From Wolfiporia cocos (taxonomy: Eukaryota; Basidiomycota; Agaricomycetes; Polyporales; Phaeolaceae): 64,000 bases of DNA. The notes beneath the pieces were generated by a model. The model saw nothing but the letters and a program-made list of their open reading frames with translations. It searched no databases and was not told the DNA's origin. Numbering within the stretch: the first letter of the stretch is position 1; every line of letters begins with the position of its first letter. The DNA lies in assembly GCA_029448655.1 (NCBI GenBank), contig JACCLO010000003.1, positions 3,410,001 to 3,474,000 on the forward strand. Reading direction: 5' to 3'. A program made the position numbers and the translations under genes. Positions 22,024 to 34,656 of the stretch are shown one piece after another.

Positions 22024-24464
22024 TCAGGGCTGCGGCCAGTAGTCAAGCACGGCCTGCTCTCCCGTGAGCGTGAATCTCGCCGTCGCCTGCGCGTCATAGT
22101 CTAGCTGCAGCTCGTACTCGCCGGGGTACAGCACGGTGTTCCCGTAGTCGTCGACGCGCGCGAGCGAGCCGAGCGTCAGGTTCAGCGTCGCCGTCTGGCT
22201 CGACCCGGGCGCGATGGCGTGCAGCCTGTCGTACGCGACGAGCACCTTGTTCGGGTACGGCGCGGGGCCGTGCTCGCCCGCCAGGAAGAGCAGCGCGACA
22301 TAGTCCGACGTCGTCGTGCTCCCCGTGTTCGTCACGTTCACCGCGAACGACCCGAACGCGCACAGGTCGGGGTGCGCGACGCCCGCGCACCCGCCCACGA
22401 GCGTCGCGATGTCGTACGTCGCCGCGGACGGCTGCGCGAGCGTGCTCGTGAAGTTCGTGTAGTGCAGCCCGTACCCGAACGGGAATATGGGCGTGCCCGT
22501 GTACCACATGTACGTGCGCCCGGGGCTCGTCGCGCTCGGGCGGAGCGCCATGTCCGTCATCGGGATCTGGTACACGTAGTCGAGCGGGTACTGCGTGATG
22601 GGCAGGCGGCCCGCGGGCGCGGCCTTGCCGACGATGATGTCCAAGAGCGCCGTGCCGCCGCTCTGCCCGGGGTACCCGCCCCAGATGAGCGCGTTCACGC
22701 CCGGGTTCGGGGTCAGGCACGAGTCGTCGATCTGCCCGCCGCCCATCTGGAGCACGATGAGCGGCTTGCCGAACTGCGAGAGCTGGTCGATGAAGTCCGG
22801 CTGCACGCCCGGCCAGTCGAGCGTGTACCGGTCCATCCCCTCCGCCTCGACGGTCGTGTCGATGCCTCCCGCGTAAATGATCGCGTCGGCGGCCTCGGCA
22901 GCGGCGAACGCGGCGGGGAACGAGCTCGTGGTCGGGTCGTCAACGCCCGGGCCCGGGGAGTAGTACACGGTGTAGCCGAGCGCCTCCGCCGCCATGAGCG
23001 GGCTGATCAGGTACGGCGGCTGTCCGTAGTAGTTGCCCTGCATCTGCGTCGTCGCGTTCGCCCACGGGCCGATCAACGCGAGCGTCTTTATCTCCGGCGA
23101 GAGCGGGAGCGTGCCGTCGTTCTTCAGCAGCGTGATGCCCTCCACCGCGGCGGTGTACGCGAGCTCCTGCGCCTCGGGCGTGCTCACGTTATCCCAGCCG
23201 ATGTAGCGGTACGGCTGGTTCTCGGCCGGGTCGAAGTATCCGAGCTTCACGAGGGACGCGTATTGCCGGATGAGCGCACGGTCCAGAGTGGAGATGTTGT
23301 ACAGGCCCTCGTCGTACGCCGCACCGAGGTGTGCGGGGTAGTACGTCCCGCAGTCGAGGTCCGTGCCTGCGTTGATCGCGTCCGCGACAGTCAGCTCGCG
23401 CGTCGGCGCGTAGTAGTGCGGCTCGTAGATGTTCTGGATCGCGTCGCAGTCGGACGTGACCCACTGGTCCTCGTTCGTCCAGCCCCAGTGGTCGCGGAGG
23501 ATGTCCTGCAGCAGGTACGAGTTGGCGCAGGACGGCACGCCGTTCACCGCGTTGTACGAGCACATGAACGCGCCGACGTTCGCGTCGCGCGCGCACGTCT
23601 GGAACGAACGCGTGTAGAACTCGGAGAGGTCCTGGATCGAGATCAGTGCGTCGAAGCCGTATCGCACGTTGCCCTCCCAGTTCTCGAGATCATAGCCAGC
23701 GAAGTGCTTGCAAGTCGCGACGATCCGCTTGTATTCCGGGTCCAGGCCGCCCTGCAAGCCAGTGATCAGATTGTAGACGTATGACTGCAGGTGGAATGGA
23801 TCTTCTCCAGGCGTCTCCTGGCCTGTTCGAGATATCGGTTAGCGATCGATACATTGATCTATCGGAAATCACGCACCTCGTCCCCACCGTGGGTCCTTGA
23901 ACGGGTTGATGTTCGGAGTCCAGAAGTCCAGCTGTCAAACCAGCGATCAGCACCAGATCGAAGGAGCGATCTGCGGTATACATACTCCAGAGCGGTTCGC
24001 ATTGCTGAAAGCACGTGCTTCAGTACTGACGATCGTCGCGACACGGTTGATCAAGGGGTCATCGAATGCTGCACCCATGAGGATGGGCTGAGGGAACGAT
24101 GTCGCGTAGCTATACTCTCCGGATTCGGCGAATATTACACCGGGAGACTCAGCCACGCCATGGAGACCCTCTTGCCACCATCTACACAGCACATTAAGCT
24201 TCAAGTGAACACCACTGTAAGGACTGATGCAACTCACTGATAGGCAGGTAATCCTAGGCGAGGGACACCCGGGGAGGTATTCCCAGTATTGTTCACTTTC
24301 TCTTCGAACGTGAATAGGCTGATCAAAGCCGTTGCACGCTCGATGGGGGTCGCCGAGGTGTCACATACGGTGTTGTTCGCGAGCGGTCCGGTCGCGCAGT
24401 CTGGGAACGAGGCGAAGGCCTGACCGGCCAAGGCCAGGGCTGAGAGCGCGAGCAGGACGGCCAT
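22024..24464 (-). CDS. Secreted GH3 exo-1,4-beta-xylosidase
   Basis: Releases xylose from xylo-oligosaccharides during hemicellulose breakdown outside the cell. Exons: 24238-24464, 23986-24181, 23877-23931, 22024-23822, all in phase; 758 residues, normal for fungal xylosidases of glycoside hydrolase family 3. A signal peptide is evident (MAVLLALSALALAGQAFA, then SFPDC). N-terminal barrel markers are [30 protein letters not shown] and CKHFAGYDLENW; the nucleophile Asp sits in TSDCDAIQ. The second domain carries LKNDGTLPL, LIGPWANAT and GGIDTTVEAEGMDR, and the C-terminal fibronectin-like domain contains GYGLHYTNF. Third codon positions are strongly G/C, producing a long but meaningless open frame on the opposite strand. 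Confidence 0.95.
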
Positions 24465-25597
24465 GGCGAGGACCGTGAACAGAGGGAGGATGCCGCTTCC
24501 CGAGTCAGGTCGAACGTGCTGGCCAGCGCACAGAATTTATAGGGCAGCCATGTACCTTCGCGTTCGATCAGACACTGACGGTATGGGAAGCGGCCTCCAC
24601 CCAAGTGTACTGCAGTATTCTTTGCCAGGACGGTCCGGACTGGCAGCTGACCCTGTCTCTGCGATGGATTCGGCGGCATCAGATACTTGCCCCGCGGCAT
24701 CCAGCCATTCTGTGTCCTGTGACCCGCTTCGGGACGCGGTGACGTATAATTTCAGCTCCTACCGGCGGGTGAGAGCGTTCAAGGAGCTGAGTATTTTCAC
24801 TTCATGCTCAGAGTCTGTGGCTTTGCTGGATTGTTACGCGTACTTCCTCAACATGAGATTTTCTGTGATCCACTCGTATTCAGTGATTATTGTGCAGGGC
24901 GATGCCATGGATGCCTCAGATCTCTCAGGGTGGTTCACGTAAAAGCCAAGCGCTCGGGAGAGTATCTAGGCAGCGGTCCGTCCGCTGACGCGCAAATAAG
25001 AGAGCAATGCGATGCTCAGCGAGGCTCAGATGACGGGTCGGAGAAATGATAAATGATGGGAAACGGCGCTTCCTCGGACCAGCGACACCGATCGGGCATC
25101 AAATCCTCGATCAGATCCATCGACACGACGCAACACAACATGCCTTTTTTGGGTGATGTAGAATGTCCCTGCGCCGCAAGCTTAGTGCATGGAAAGCTGG
25201 CCGCAGCATTGAGTTTTGCAAGGTGCACGCAGGTATGCGCACGAAATCGAAAAAGAGGCCTCTTCGAAAAGCTGCCGAGTCTAGCCTCCGATGTCTCTCC
25301 GACACCGAGGCAAGGGAGGTTTTCGCCAACTTGCGGGCGATCAGCCACTATGAACTGACGATATGTGTTGTAACACATGCCGCCTCTTGGGTTACATGCC
25401 AGTAGCGAATGATGCGCACTTGGCACACGTTCGTCACCGTCAACAAATGCACAGGTCAAGTGTCGGGAGATGTGCTATTCTCGGTGATCACGCAATGTAA
25501 GCTACAAGATACACGTCTCGAAAAGTTTCGAAGTCGAAGTCGAAGCAGCCACATATACGTCCGCGGTCTAGCTCCATCGGCGTGAAGCCAAAACGCT
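24465..25597. other. Intergenic, 1.1 kb
   Basis: Upstream region of the xylosidase gene and downstream region of the ABC transporter. No CDS, RNA or repeat recognised. Confidence 0.45.
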
Positions 25598-28500
25598 TCA
25601 TGCGAGGCCGGCCTCTTTAGCCAGAGAGAAGAAAGACGACTCCTTGTTGCTCAGCAGGTTCTGCGGCGTGTCGAACTCCTCGACCTAACACATGTCAGAC
25701 TTAGATAACGGATCTTTGCAGGAAGGAAGTCGATCCTCGCACCTTCCCGGCATTCAGCACCAATACGCGATCCGATTCCATTATCGTGTTGATCCTATGC
25801 CTGTATAAATGGAACAGTAAGCCACGTTTGTAAGGAGCCAAGAGCAGCACACATACGCAATAGTGAGCATGGCCACATCGGCGAACAGTGGGCCACGAAT
25901 AATCTCCTGGATTGCCCTATCGGTATCCAAGTCGACTGCTGAAGTAGCTATGATAAAGGGACCATAATTAAAGGATTTCTGGCAACCAAGAGAGATTACT
26001 AACCTTCGTCAAGCACGAGAATCTTAGTCTGAAGCAAAGATGTGTCAACATGCGATCATATTCGATGCTAAGTCAACGCACCTTGCGCAACAGGGCACGC
26101 GCGAAGCAAAGCAGCTGCCGCTGCCCTGCAGACATTGACGAACCACCCTCTCTCACAGGCGCGTCTAGGCCTTCTGGCATGGACTCCACAAATGCCTTGA
26201 GATGCACCTGCAAAACCCGGCTCAGCGGGCCTGCTGTTATTAGCCGGACGGACAAAAGGGGATAACGACGTACCTGACTTAGCGCCACCCAGATCTCCGC
26301 ATCCTGATGTTCGCCTGTGGGATCGATGTTATCGCGGATCGTTCCCTCAAATAGATCGGGACTTTGTGGCACGATCGAGATCGCGGAGCGCACTGTTTGG
26401 AGACGAGGTGGGTTTCGTGGGTTTCGTGATATATACCGACCGCAGAAGAAGACAACGAAAAGACGTACGATCATGTAGCCCGACTTTCGTGATGTCTACA
26501 CCGTCGATGAAGATAGTTCCCGACGCAGGCTCTATGATGCGGAACAACGAGAGCAGGAGCTACCATAAATGAGGTCAACGTCTAGCTTCATCTGTCATTA
26601 TGCTCTGACTTACGGTTGACTTCCCGGAACCTGTTCTACCACAGATACCAATCTTCTCTGCGCGGTTCTACAGGAAACTCGTTAGTAGAAATCGTGCACT
26701 GATGATTCAAGTAGCTCACAATTTTGATCGATATGTCTTTCAGTGCCAGGTCAAGCTCAGGACGGTACCGTGCATTGTACTCTCTGTCGATCAAGCAGAT
26801 CAATCTTTGAACGCAAGGACAGACCGTGACATTACTAACCGGAATTCAATTTCGCCCTTAGCAGGCCATTCGACCGGCACCACACCAGGAACCTCTGTAG
26901 GTGCTTCCGACTCCAACTCAATGTAGTGCAGAATACGCTCAACGCTGACAATGTTCTGCTCGACCTCGCTTGCAGACCGCACCAGCCAGTTCTAGCGCAA
27001 TGGGGAAACATGAGGATTTCCTAAATCTGAAAAATAAGAGGCTACCCACAAGAGAGCCAGTGGTGTTGAGGGCATATGATAAGACAAAGCCAACCAGGCC
27101 CGCATCAACGCCTGTCGTGATCAGAGCAGCCAGGGCAAGTGTTGCTGCAATGAAGATGATTGTTGCACCAACGAACTCCAGGCGGACAGCGAGCCAACGA
27201 TTGACGGAGATGCTGCATCTGATGTGAGACACAGAGTGGGGCATCTCGACGAAGCACGCACCTCGGCAAATAGCAGATCTGGTTGCGGTCGACACGGCGT
27301 TCGTTGTTCGTGATGAATATCTGTTGCTGGTTGAATGCACGGATAGTAGACAGTCCGTTGAGTGACTCGGAGAACCAGGCAAAGATCGGCGAGCGCGAGA
27401 CCGCGTCCAGACGCTTCAGTTCACGAGAGGTCGAGAGGTAATAGCTGATCATAATGTCAGAGACATCGATAACCCCAATTAAAGCATAGCTTACATCATG
27501 ACTCGCATGTAGAACCATGCAAGGGGCGGCACAGCAACAAGCTACACCTGCGATAAGGATACTGCACTTATAGGAGATATCAGACTTACGAAGAGAGGGA
27601 AGCTGTACCCAATGACAACAATGATCATGGCTGTGACGCAGGTCGTCCTGATTGTGTTTTGGATCACCTATCCTCCTGTGAGCATTAAACAAGATGCAAG
27701 GGCAAACCATTCTTACTCTAGCAATGATCTGGTCTACGACATACGTATCGCGCGAGAACAGGTTGAGAATTCTGAAGAGCCTTCGTCAGCGCAAGTAGGG
27801 TGTGGCTCAAATAAGCGACCTACCTCCCAGTAGGAGTGAGCTCGAAGAAGCTCAAAGGAGCGCGCAGAACCGCATGCAGCATCTAGTCAACTGCCATCAG
27901 TCAATGTGAAGCTCAAGGCCACAAGACATACTGACCGAGTCATGCAATAACCGAGAGCTGCGGACCGAGCACAACACCCAATTTAAGATTGCGGCGATGG
28001 TGCCGAGCAACGTTGACGATAAGGAGAACAGCCCATAGCCCAGGAGGTACTTCCACGCATCCTTGTTCGCACCAACGGCGCGGTTGTGCTCGCCCCACGA
28101 GCGCAGCGTGTTGTTTCCCGCCACGGAAGTAACCTGCTGCAATACCATGCAAATCACGAAGAAGGCGAAGCCAGTCTTCGAAGCGGCCTTGACATACTGC
28201 AGGTAGACGCTGAGCTTGACGCGGCCCTGTTCGCTATGCTCCTTTGTTGGGCCGTCCGATACAGTGCGCGAGGGGAGGTTGTTCACAAGTGTGGCTTTGC
28301 CAAAGCTCTTGCGCCGGACGAGCTTCTTGTCTACACACTCAAGCTTCTCTTCCGTGAGATCTGTCGAGCCGACAACTGTGTCGCCGTGGGAGGAAGGTGT
28401 GGCAGTGTCTAAGGTAAAGGGGGTTGACACTCCCGATGCAGTGAGGGTCCCATGTCCCTTTCTGAATGATCTTTGTAAAAAAAAAAAAGGCAGATCGAGG

Positions 28501-31500
28501 CTTTAAGGATCCACTTACATCAACTTGTACAGTTCGCTTTCACTGTTGTTGATTAGTTCTTCGTACGATCCACTCTCCAGAATGATGCCTCTACGGATGT
28601 ATGCAATCTGATCAAACTGTTTCAAGAAGTGTATGCTGTTCATGACGACAATTCGTGCTTTCGTGGCTAGGATACCATGAGGGCCAAGAACATGGTCTAA
28701 TGGAGCTATAAGTGCCATCTCATGGTAGACTACGTCAGAACCCACCAAATACATGGCGTGCAACGTGTGAATCTACGGCGGCTAGGACGTCATCCAATAT
28801 TACTCTGAGAGCATATTAGGAATCTGGAAAATGGGTATACAATATCAGACTCACAGGTCGGCTCTAGCATATACTGCGCGAGCGAGCGCTACACGGGCTC
28901 GCTGTCCGCCACTCAACTGCATAGCGGATGATTAATTTCAAGCCATATGTGAGCACCGCAGGCTAGCGACTCACGGTGATACCTGTCCAGAACCAGAAAA
29001 TCATCAGCAACCTAGCAGTGTCCATTCTGGAGCGTACATACCCTTTTCTCCGACCTCAGTCAAGTCCCCGTTCGGCAATAATGCTAGGTCTTGTCTTAAA
29101 GCGCATGCTGAGAATATATGGATGAGAACGGTTTACAAGGGAAATATAGGAGGTCACACACCATCAAGTACGATATTATAGAATTCCTCGTCATACACAT
29201 GAGAGAACAGGATGTTGTCCTTGATCGTGGCACTCATTATCCTATGACGAAGTCAATCTACACCCGAACACCAGAACGGAGACCCGAGGCATACCAAGGA
29301 TTTTGTGGCGCGTACGAGACGCTACCATACAACTTCACTTCGCCCTCGGTGCGTAACATCTCGCCAGTAATCGCCGAGATCAAGCTCGTCTAAGATACAC
29401 ATAAGCCTCGAATACTCGACCACATATAGTAACACAATGTCGTCTCACCTTTCCAGCCCCAACACGGCCCAGAACACCGAATAGCTCACCCTTGCGCACA
29501 GTTAGGCTGATGTCTTCTAGCGTCGGTGATGGAGAATCCTTGCTCCAATAGAACTCCCCATGCGAGATCGACACGACCTCATCACCAATCTCGAGCTTGC
29601 TGGAAGGAACTTCGATCCGCTCGTACGCGTCTGGTTGTAGCTCGTCCGCCGCAAGGAAGTCGGAGAGGCGCTTGACGGAGACGAGCGCCTCAATGATATT
29701 CGAAGTCACTTGAGCAAACTATGAACCATGCCAGAGTAAGATCGCATCGCGGCTGCATAGCGAGCAGAATAACAAAGGCGCGCACCATAGCAAGAGGGAA
29801 ATTCAACAGCATGAACAGGGAAATGGAAGGGAAGATCCTGTCTGATGTGAGCGGCACTGCAGACGTCGCAGAGGCGACCGCGAAGGAACTGAATGCAACC
29901 AGGACTACAGCATAATTATCAGGTACAATGTCGAATCCGTAATATTGTACAGAAACTTACGAGGAATCCCGGTCCACAAGGAGGTATTCAGCGACTACGT
30001 GTATTGCATAATGAGTCTCTAGATGCTCCACAACCAAACGAGTGCGCTCACAGTCACAACACCAATCTTGCGCAGCATCTTCAGCTCCTGCTCATTCCGT
30101 ACAGTGAGGATCCAGCGGATGAACGCGTTCTCCCAAGCGTACAGCTTGATACTATGAAATCATATTGAACGTCAGGATGCTTTGCAGGGAATCGCAAAGG
30201 TACCAACCTCCTGATGTTAGCCAAGAGCTCGCTCATCAGCCGCGTGCGTTTGTCCCTGTTCTTCATCTGCTGCTCTTGCAGCTTCTTCAAGACCCGTGCG
30301 ACAACCGTGTTCAGCGGGATAGAGATGATCATGATCGCAACCCCGACGAAGGCGGACCACCCTAGGATACTGTAGAGTGAAATGAATGCGAGCGTGATCT
30401 GTGCATACATCATGAGTGCGGGGCGAGGACAGAACATCACAAACACCGAGTACCTGGAAAGGGCCAGAGATCGCAATGATCCCGTACGTGCATAGGTCCT
30501 GCAGCCGGGTGGCATCGACGGACATCAGGTTGACGATGTCTCCAGACGCGCGCCCGCGCCCATCGTTGGACAGTACGAGAGCCTTCTGGTAGATCGCCGT
30601 AACCAGCCCCGCACGGACACGCATGCCTGTCTCGAAGCAGCGTTGGAAGTACTAAATCCCCCAGTCAGCTGGCTGACAACGGCCTGTTCATATAGAACCT
30701 ACTTGATGTAGAATGATCGTCTGTACGATGGACGCGACAAACATGATCGCTGCAATAACGAATCCCTCAATCGTACTTGGCTTGCAACTGTCATCGTCCC
30801 AAAACCGCGCGCTCTGGTAGTTGGAAATGTACGCGAGGAGCCATCTCAGAAGCTGCGGCTGGAGGAATGCAAGCATGTCTTGAATGATCTTCAGGGAAGC
30901 CGCGAACGCGTACGGGCCACCATAGGCAGCGAATAGAGCAACCCAAAGGGACTTGCTGCACGAAAGTTAGTAACTTCAAGCTGATGGGATGCAGCAGCAA
31001 AGCGCAACGCACTGCTTTTGTATAGACTCCTGCAAACGACGGCCAAGGTTGGCAGACTCGTCCTTCGGCAGCAGCGAGGGCAGATCCTCCTCCGTGACGT
31101 ATGTCGACGCGCCCTTCTTCATTAGAGCGGACATCCACGAGAACGTCCATACGCTGAATACGTTTGCTGTGAGCAGCGGGCTCTCGACGTGCTCCTTGTT
31201 CTCGCTGACCGATCGGTCTTCCGTTGTAAACTCGGTGCCGAAGCATTCAAGGATAAGTGCGATAATCCCAAAGGCAGCTACTGCACCTTTGAGTGAGAGT
31301 ACTGGCGCAAAGTCGGTCTCAGTCTCGAGGACAGTGCGCGCCCATACGAGCAGACCGAGTACATAGAGAGGCCAGAAGAGAAGCAGGACGGTTGATGATG
31401 AACGTGCGCGGCGGTGATTGAGCGAGGTCAACACCGGAGCCAGAAGGAGCGCGATCACTTCCAGAATATAAGATTGGATGACAGCGACATGTTTTCGCGT

Positions 31501-31827
31501 GGCAAGCGCGAGAACGAGGTTTGCGAAGCTCGCAGCGCACGCGAGCGCGAGCGAGATCTACGGTGGGTTCTTCAAAATCAGCACTTGATTTTGAAAATGT
31601 GTGTGACATACTAGCTTGGCTCTAAGAACCCAGACACTTTTCCGGCCCCTTGTGCGATCCTCCAGTGAGCGCAAGGCCGAGCATTTTATGGTTCCCAGGG
31701 CCAAGAAGAGAACCAGGACGGTAGACAACACAGCGCCTTCTTCGAAGCAGAGCGTGAGGTCAAAGTCGCGACTCGAGGACACAGGACCCCATCCTTCGTG
31801 GTTCGCACAGCATGCCAACAAGGTCAT
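25598..31827 (-). CDS. ABC transporter, ABCC (MRP/Ycf1-like) full-length pump
   Basis: ATP-driven export or vacuolar sequestration of glutathione conjugates and other anions is typical of the subfamily. About twenty short introns interrupt a product of roughly 1450-1500 residues; I did not fix every exon. Order along the protein: N-terminal multi-helix TMD0 starting [20 protein letters not shown], linker with [20 protein letters not shown]1 (~30900-29720), NBD1 with Walker A GRVGAGKT (~29450-29475), signature [14 protein letters not shown] (~28897-28919) and Walker [14 protein letters not shown] (~28771-28806); TMD2 (~28130-27000); NBD2 with Walker [11 protein letters not shown] (~26613-26640), signature [16 protein letters not shown] (~26126-26150) and Walker B VLDEATSAVD. 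The asymmetric NBD1 (Asp after Walker B instead of Glu) is the ABCC hallmark. C-terminus reads [16 protein letters not shown]. Confidence 0.92.
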
Positions 31828-32421
31828 TGGCGGCGACGACGTGGAAAAGTAGCACGCAGTGCACGCGACGGATGGCGAACAAGTCTGACGCCTGGCTTAT
31901 AAAACGATGCGCTCATTTGTCAGAAACGGCGGCAAGATTGCCGAATCCATCGAAGCCCCTGATAACTCCTTGCGTGCCGGAGCGCTTGAGAGGGTAAATA
32001 CCTGTGGCTGCAACATCAAAGTGAGTACGAATGAGTGTCAGCGTCGAGACTGCATACGCGAGGGAATGAGACCGCAATTAATGACTTCGGAGCACATTAG
32101 AGTGGTTGTAGCGAGATTAAAGGAGATTTGCAATTGCATATCAATACGAAATCTGCACTAAAACATGGGGCGCCCGTAGACGCCCGACTGAACTCGCCTA
32201 AAGACTTTGTCAAGTCTTCATGTCGCTTCATGTGTAGGTTATCATCCACACCGACAAAGTCAATGTCAGGAATCAGGCGAGCTTTACTTGAGGCTATACA
32301 CATGATGGGAGTGAATATAGTAAACATCAGTATGTAAGTGGTCCTGGCAGACGACTCTTTTGAAATCCACGAGCCACTTATCATAATTATCTAGTTCCCA
32401 AAGCGATACAAGCTTGATTCC
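31828..32421. other. Intergenic, 0.6 kb
   Basis: Between the start of the ABC transporter and the stop of the S9 peptidase, both on the minus strand. No coding or repeat signal. Confidence 0.5.
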
Positions 32422-34656
32422 CTACTTCAAATAAGTATCAAGGTGTTCCAAGAGACGCTTCAACACATCCTCAGCATGCGCACGCTCTTGGAATACATGA
32501 TCCTCTCGCGGGTATATTACCAGCTGAGGCGGGGGCGCCTCCTTAGCCTCGCGCTCGACCCCTCGGAAAAGCGCGATCGCCTGCGACAACGGCACGCGCT
32601 TGTCCTCCTTCCCGTGCAGGATGAGTAGTGGTACGCGCACGTTCTTACAATCCTTAATCGGACTACCTCGCAGATAGACAGGCTCGCCCGGTGTCCACGG
32701 TGCGCTGCCTCCAAGGGCCGCCTGCTCGCAATTCAGCAATCCTCAGTAAAACGCCTTGACTGCATCGAGACATACCTCGACATCCGGCAAATCGGACGTG
32801 GCAGAGAGGAGGCCCCAGTCCGATACCCCCGCGCCGACTATAGCGACCTTGAATATGCTGTTGGGCCGCGTGCAACCCCAAGCGGTGAGGAAGCCTCCCT
32901 GACTGTACCCGGCGATACCCACCCTATCTGGGTCTGCGAGTCCCTGTGCGATAACTGCATCGATCATTGTCTGAGTGTCATCCCAGTCCAACGTTCCAAC
33001 GGCGCCGTTGGCCGGCCTGGCGAACAAGTCGCCGCGTCCGATGCCTGTGTCGTAGTCACATGTGGCACACAATCACAAGGGGAGGAATGAACGCTCACTG
33101 CCGCGGTAGTTCGGCGATAGCACGAGATAGCCGTGGGATGCGAGATACTGCCGCCATCCCCAGTCGTCTGATGTGCATTACCCTCAATACCACGGCGCAC
33201 CCTGCGGAGAGAGAAGATCTATCACGTACCAAATCGCAGATCTGGCAAATCACGTCTGCATTGAGGACATGATCAGCGTAGACACATGTGATGATCATCG
33301 GGGGATCAGAGTCTTACGCTGACGGCCCTCCATGCGGGACGATGACAGTGGGCATCTTCCTGGGCTCCACACCCCTCGGATATGAGATTATCCCCTCCAC
33401 GCTCTCTCCATCTGTGCTCTTCCAGCAGAATGCCCGGCTAACTGGTGCCCTGCCTTGATCCAGCCACGTATGATGCGCCGTCAGCTTCGTAGTTAGCGTG
33501 CCCTTCTCCCCGTGGCGCGTCACGCCCACCCAGATCTCCAGAGGCTCACCACGTACTCCGGAGCTGCGCAGCGCGGCGAACACATACTGCCCGTCTTCTC
33601 TGAGCCGCACGCCCCAGTCCTGATACGAGTCGCCCGACGTCTCTAGCGCCGTAAAGCGCTCCCCGTCCGCATCATATATGTCGAAGCGGCTCTCAAGTCC
33701 CGCTCCAACGAAGATGGCACACTGCCCACTAGGCCCGAGATCGATGAAGTCGAGCGCGTCCTCGGTGTCGCCGTATGCGAGATGGGTGCCGGCAGGGTCG
33801 GAGAGAGAGCGCGTCCAGAGGGAGCGCGCGGAGAAGAGATATGACGGCGATCTCTTCTGAAGGAACACTAAATCACCGCGGGAACGCCAAATTGTGAAGC
33901 CATCAGGCATCTTGGGGTGCTCGAAGACATTGTGTATGACACCCGGTTCGTCGAGATGTACAACCGCTTCGACGGCGGGTTCGATGTGGCGTTCCGAGTC
34001 TGTGTGCGTGCGCAGACGGTACATGATAGCAGTGCTGTTGGGGCTCCATGTGAAGAAGGATTCGACGTATGCTTCCGTCGATACAAGAGTTCTGAGACTG
34101 ATTGTGGCATTTAAGGTGCGATATGTGTGAAATCCTATCAGTGGACGTACGCCTTCTCTGGATCCTGCAGATCAATGACGTGCAATGTAGAAAATTGTTT
34201 CTTCTCTCTCCATATCGTGATGCCTTCTTTGCCTTTAGAATCTGGTGATTGCGTCTGAATTGTGCATGCAAGATAGCGTCCATCGGGGGAGATCAGGAAC
34301 GCAGACACGCTTTGCGTTTCATCCAGTGTCGCGACCAGCTGAGGATCAGTCTTCAATGAGGCATCCAGCGGGAGCTTGTAGATGTGCGAAGATCCTCCGG
34401 CTTTATGGCGATCAGACAGGAAGTATATCTCTGATGATGTCGGATGGAAGCATGGAGAGCGATCGTTCGATTCTCCAGACGTTATCTGCTTTGCGCTGTT
34501 TTCAATCGCTGTGTCCGCTAGCCACAACGCAGATGTGGAGCGATCATCGGATTTATAGTGCGGCCTGACACAGTAGACGACGTATGAGCCATCCTGAGAG
34601 AGTTTCAAGTCAGATATTGTGACAGCGTTGGTCACTTCCTCTGGGGTTAGTCCCAT
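32422..34656 (-). CDS. S9-family serine peptidase (prolyl oligopeptidase / acylaminoacyl-peptidase type)
   Basis: Likely hydrolyses short or N-blocked peptides. Six exons in phase: 34151-34656, 33318-34097, 33230-33255 (26 bp), 33099-33167, 32776-33044, 32422-32724; 650 residues. The N-terminal half looks like a WD/TolB-type beta-propeller (blades with LKLSQDGSYVVY, LISPDGRYLACT). The C-terminal alpha/beta-hydrolase domain has the strand IVPHGGPS, DDWGWRQYLASHGYLVLSPN, the nucleophile elbow GIAGYSQGG (Ser near residue 508), an acid in LHGKEDKRVP and the His in PREDHVFQ. The start at 34656 (MGLTPEEVTNAVTISDLKLS) was preferred because it has a good initiation context and matches the usual family N-terminus; an upstream in-frame ATG at 34815 would add 53 residues. 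Confidence 0.92.

Noticed and set aside
22094..22720. 208-codon minus-strand open frame inside the xylosidase
   Set aside because: Out-of-phase shadow with Arg/Pro/His-rich composition.
22219..23784. 521-codon open frame on the plus strand opposite the beta-xylosidase
   Set aside because: It is the antisense shadow of a G/C-ending codon bias: Arg/Val/Ala-rich, no domain, and entirely within the well-supported GH3 coding exon.
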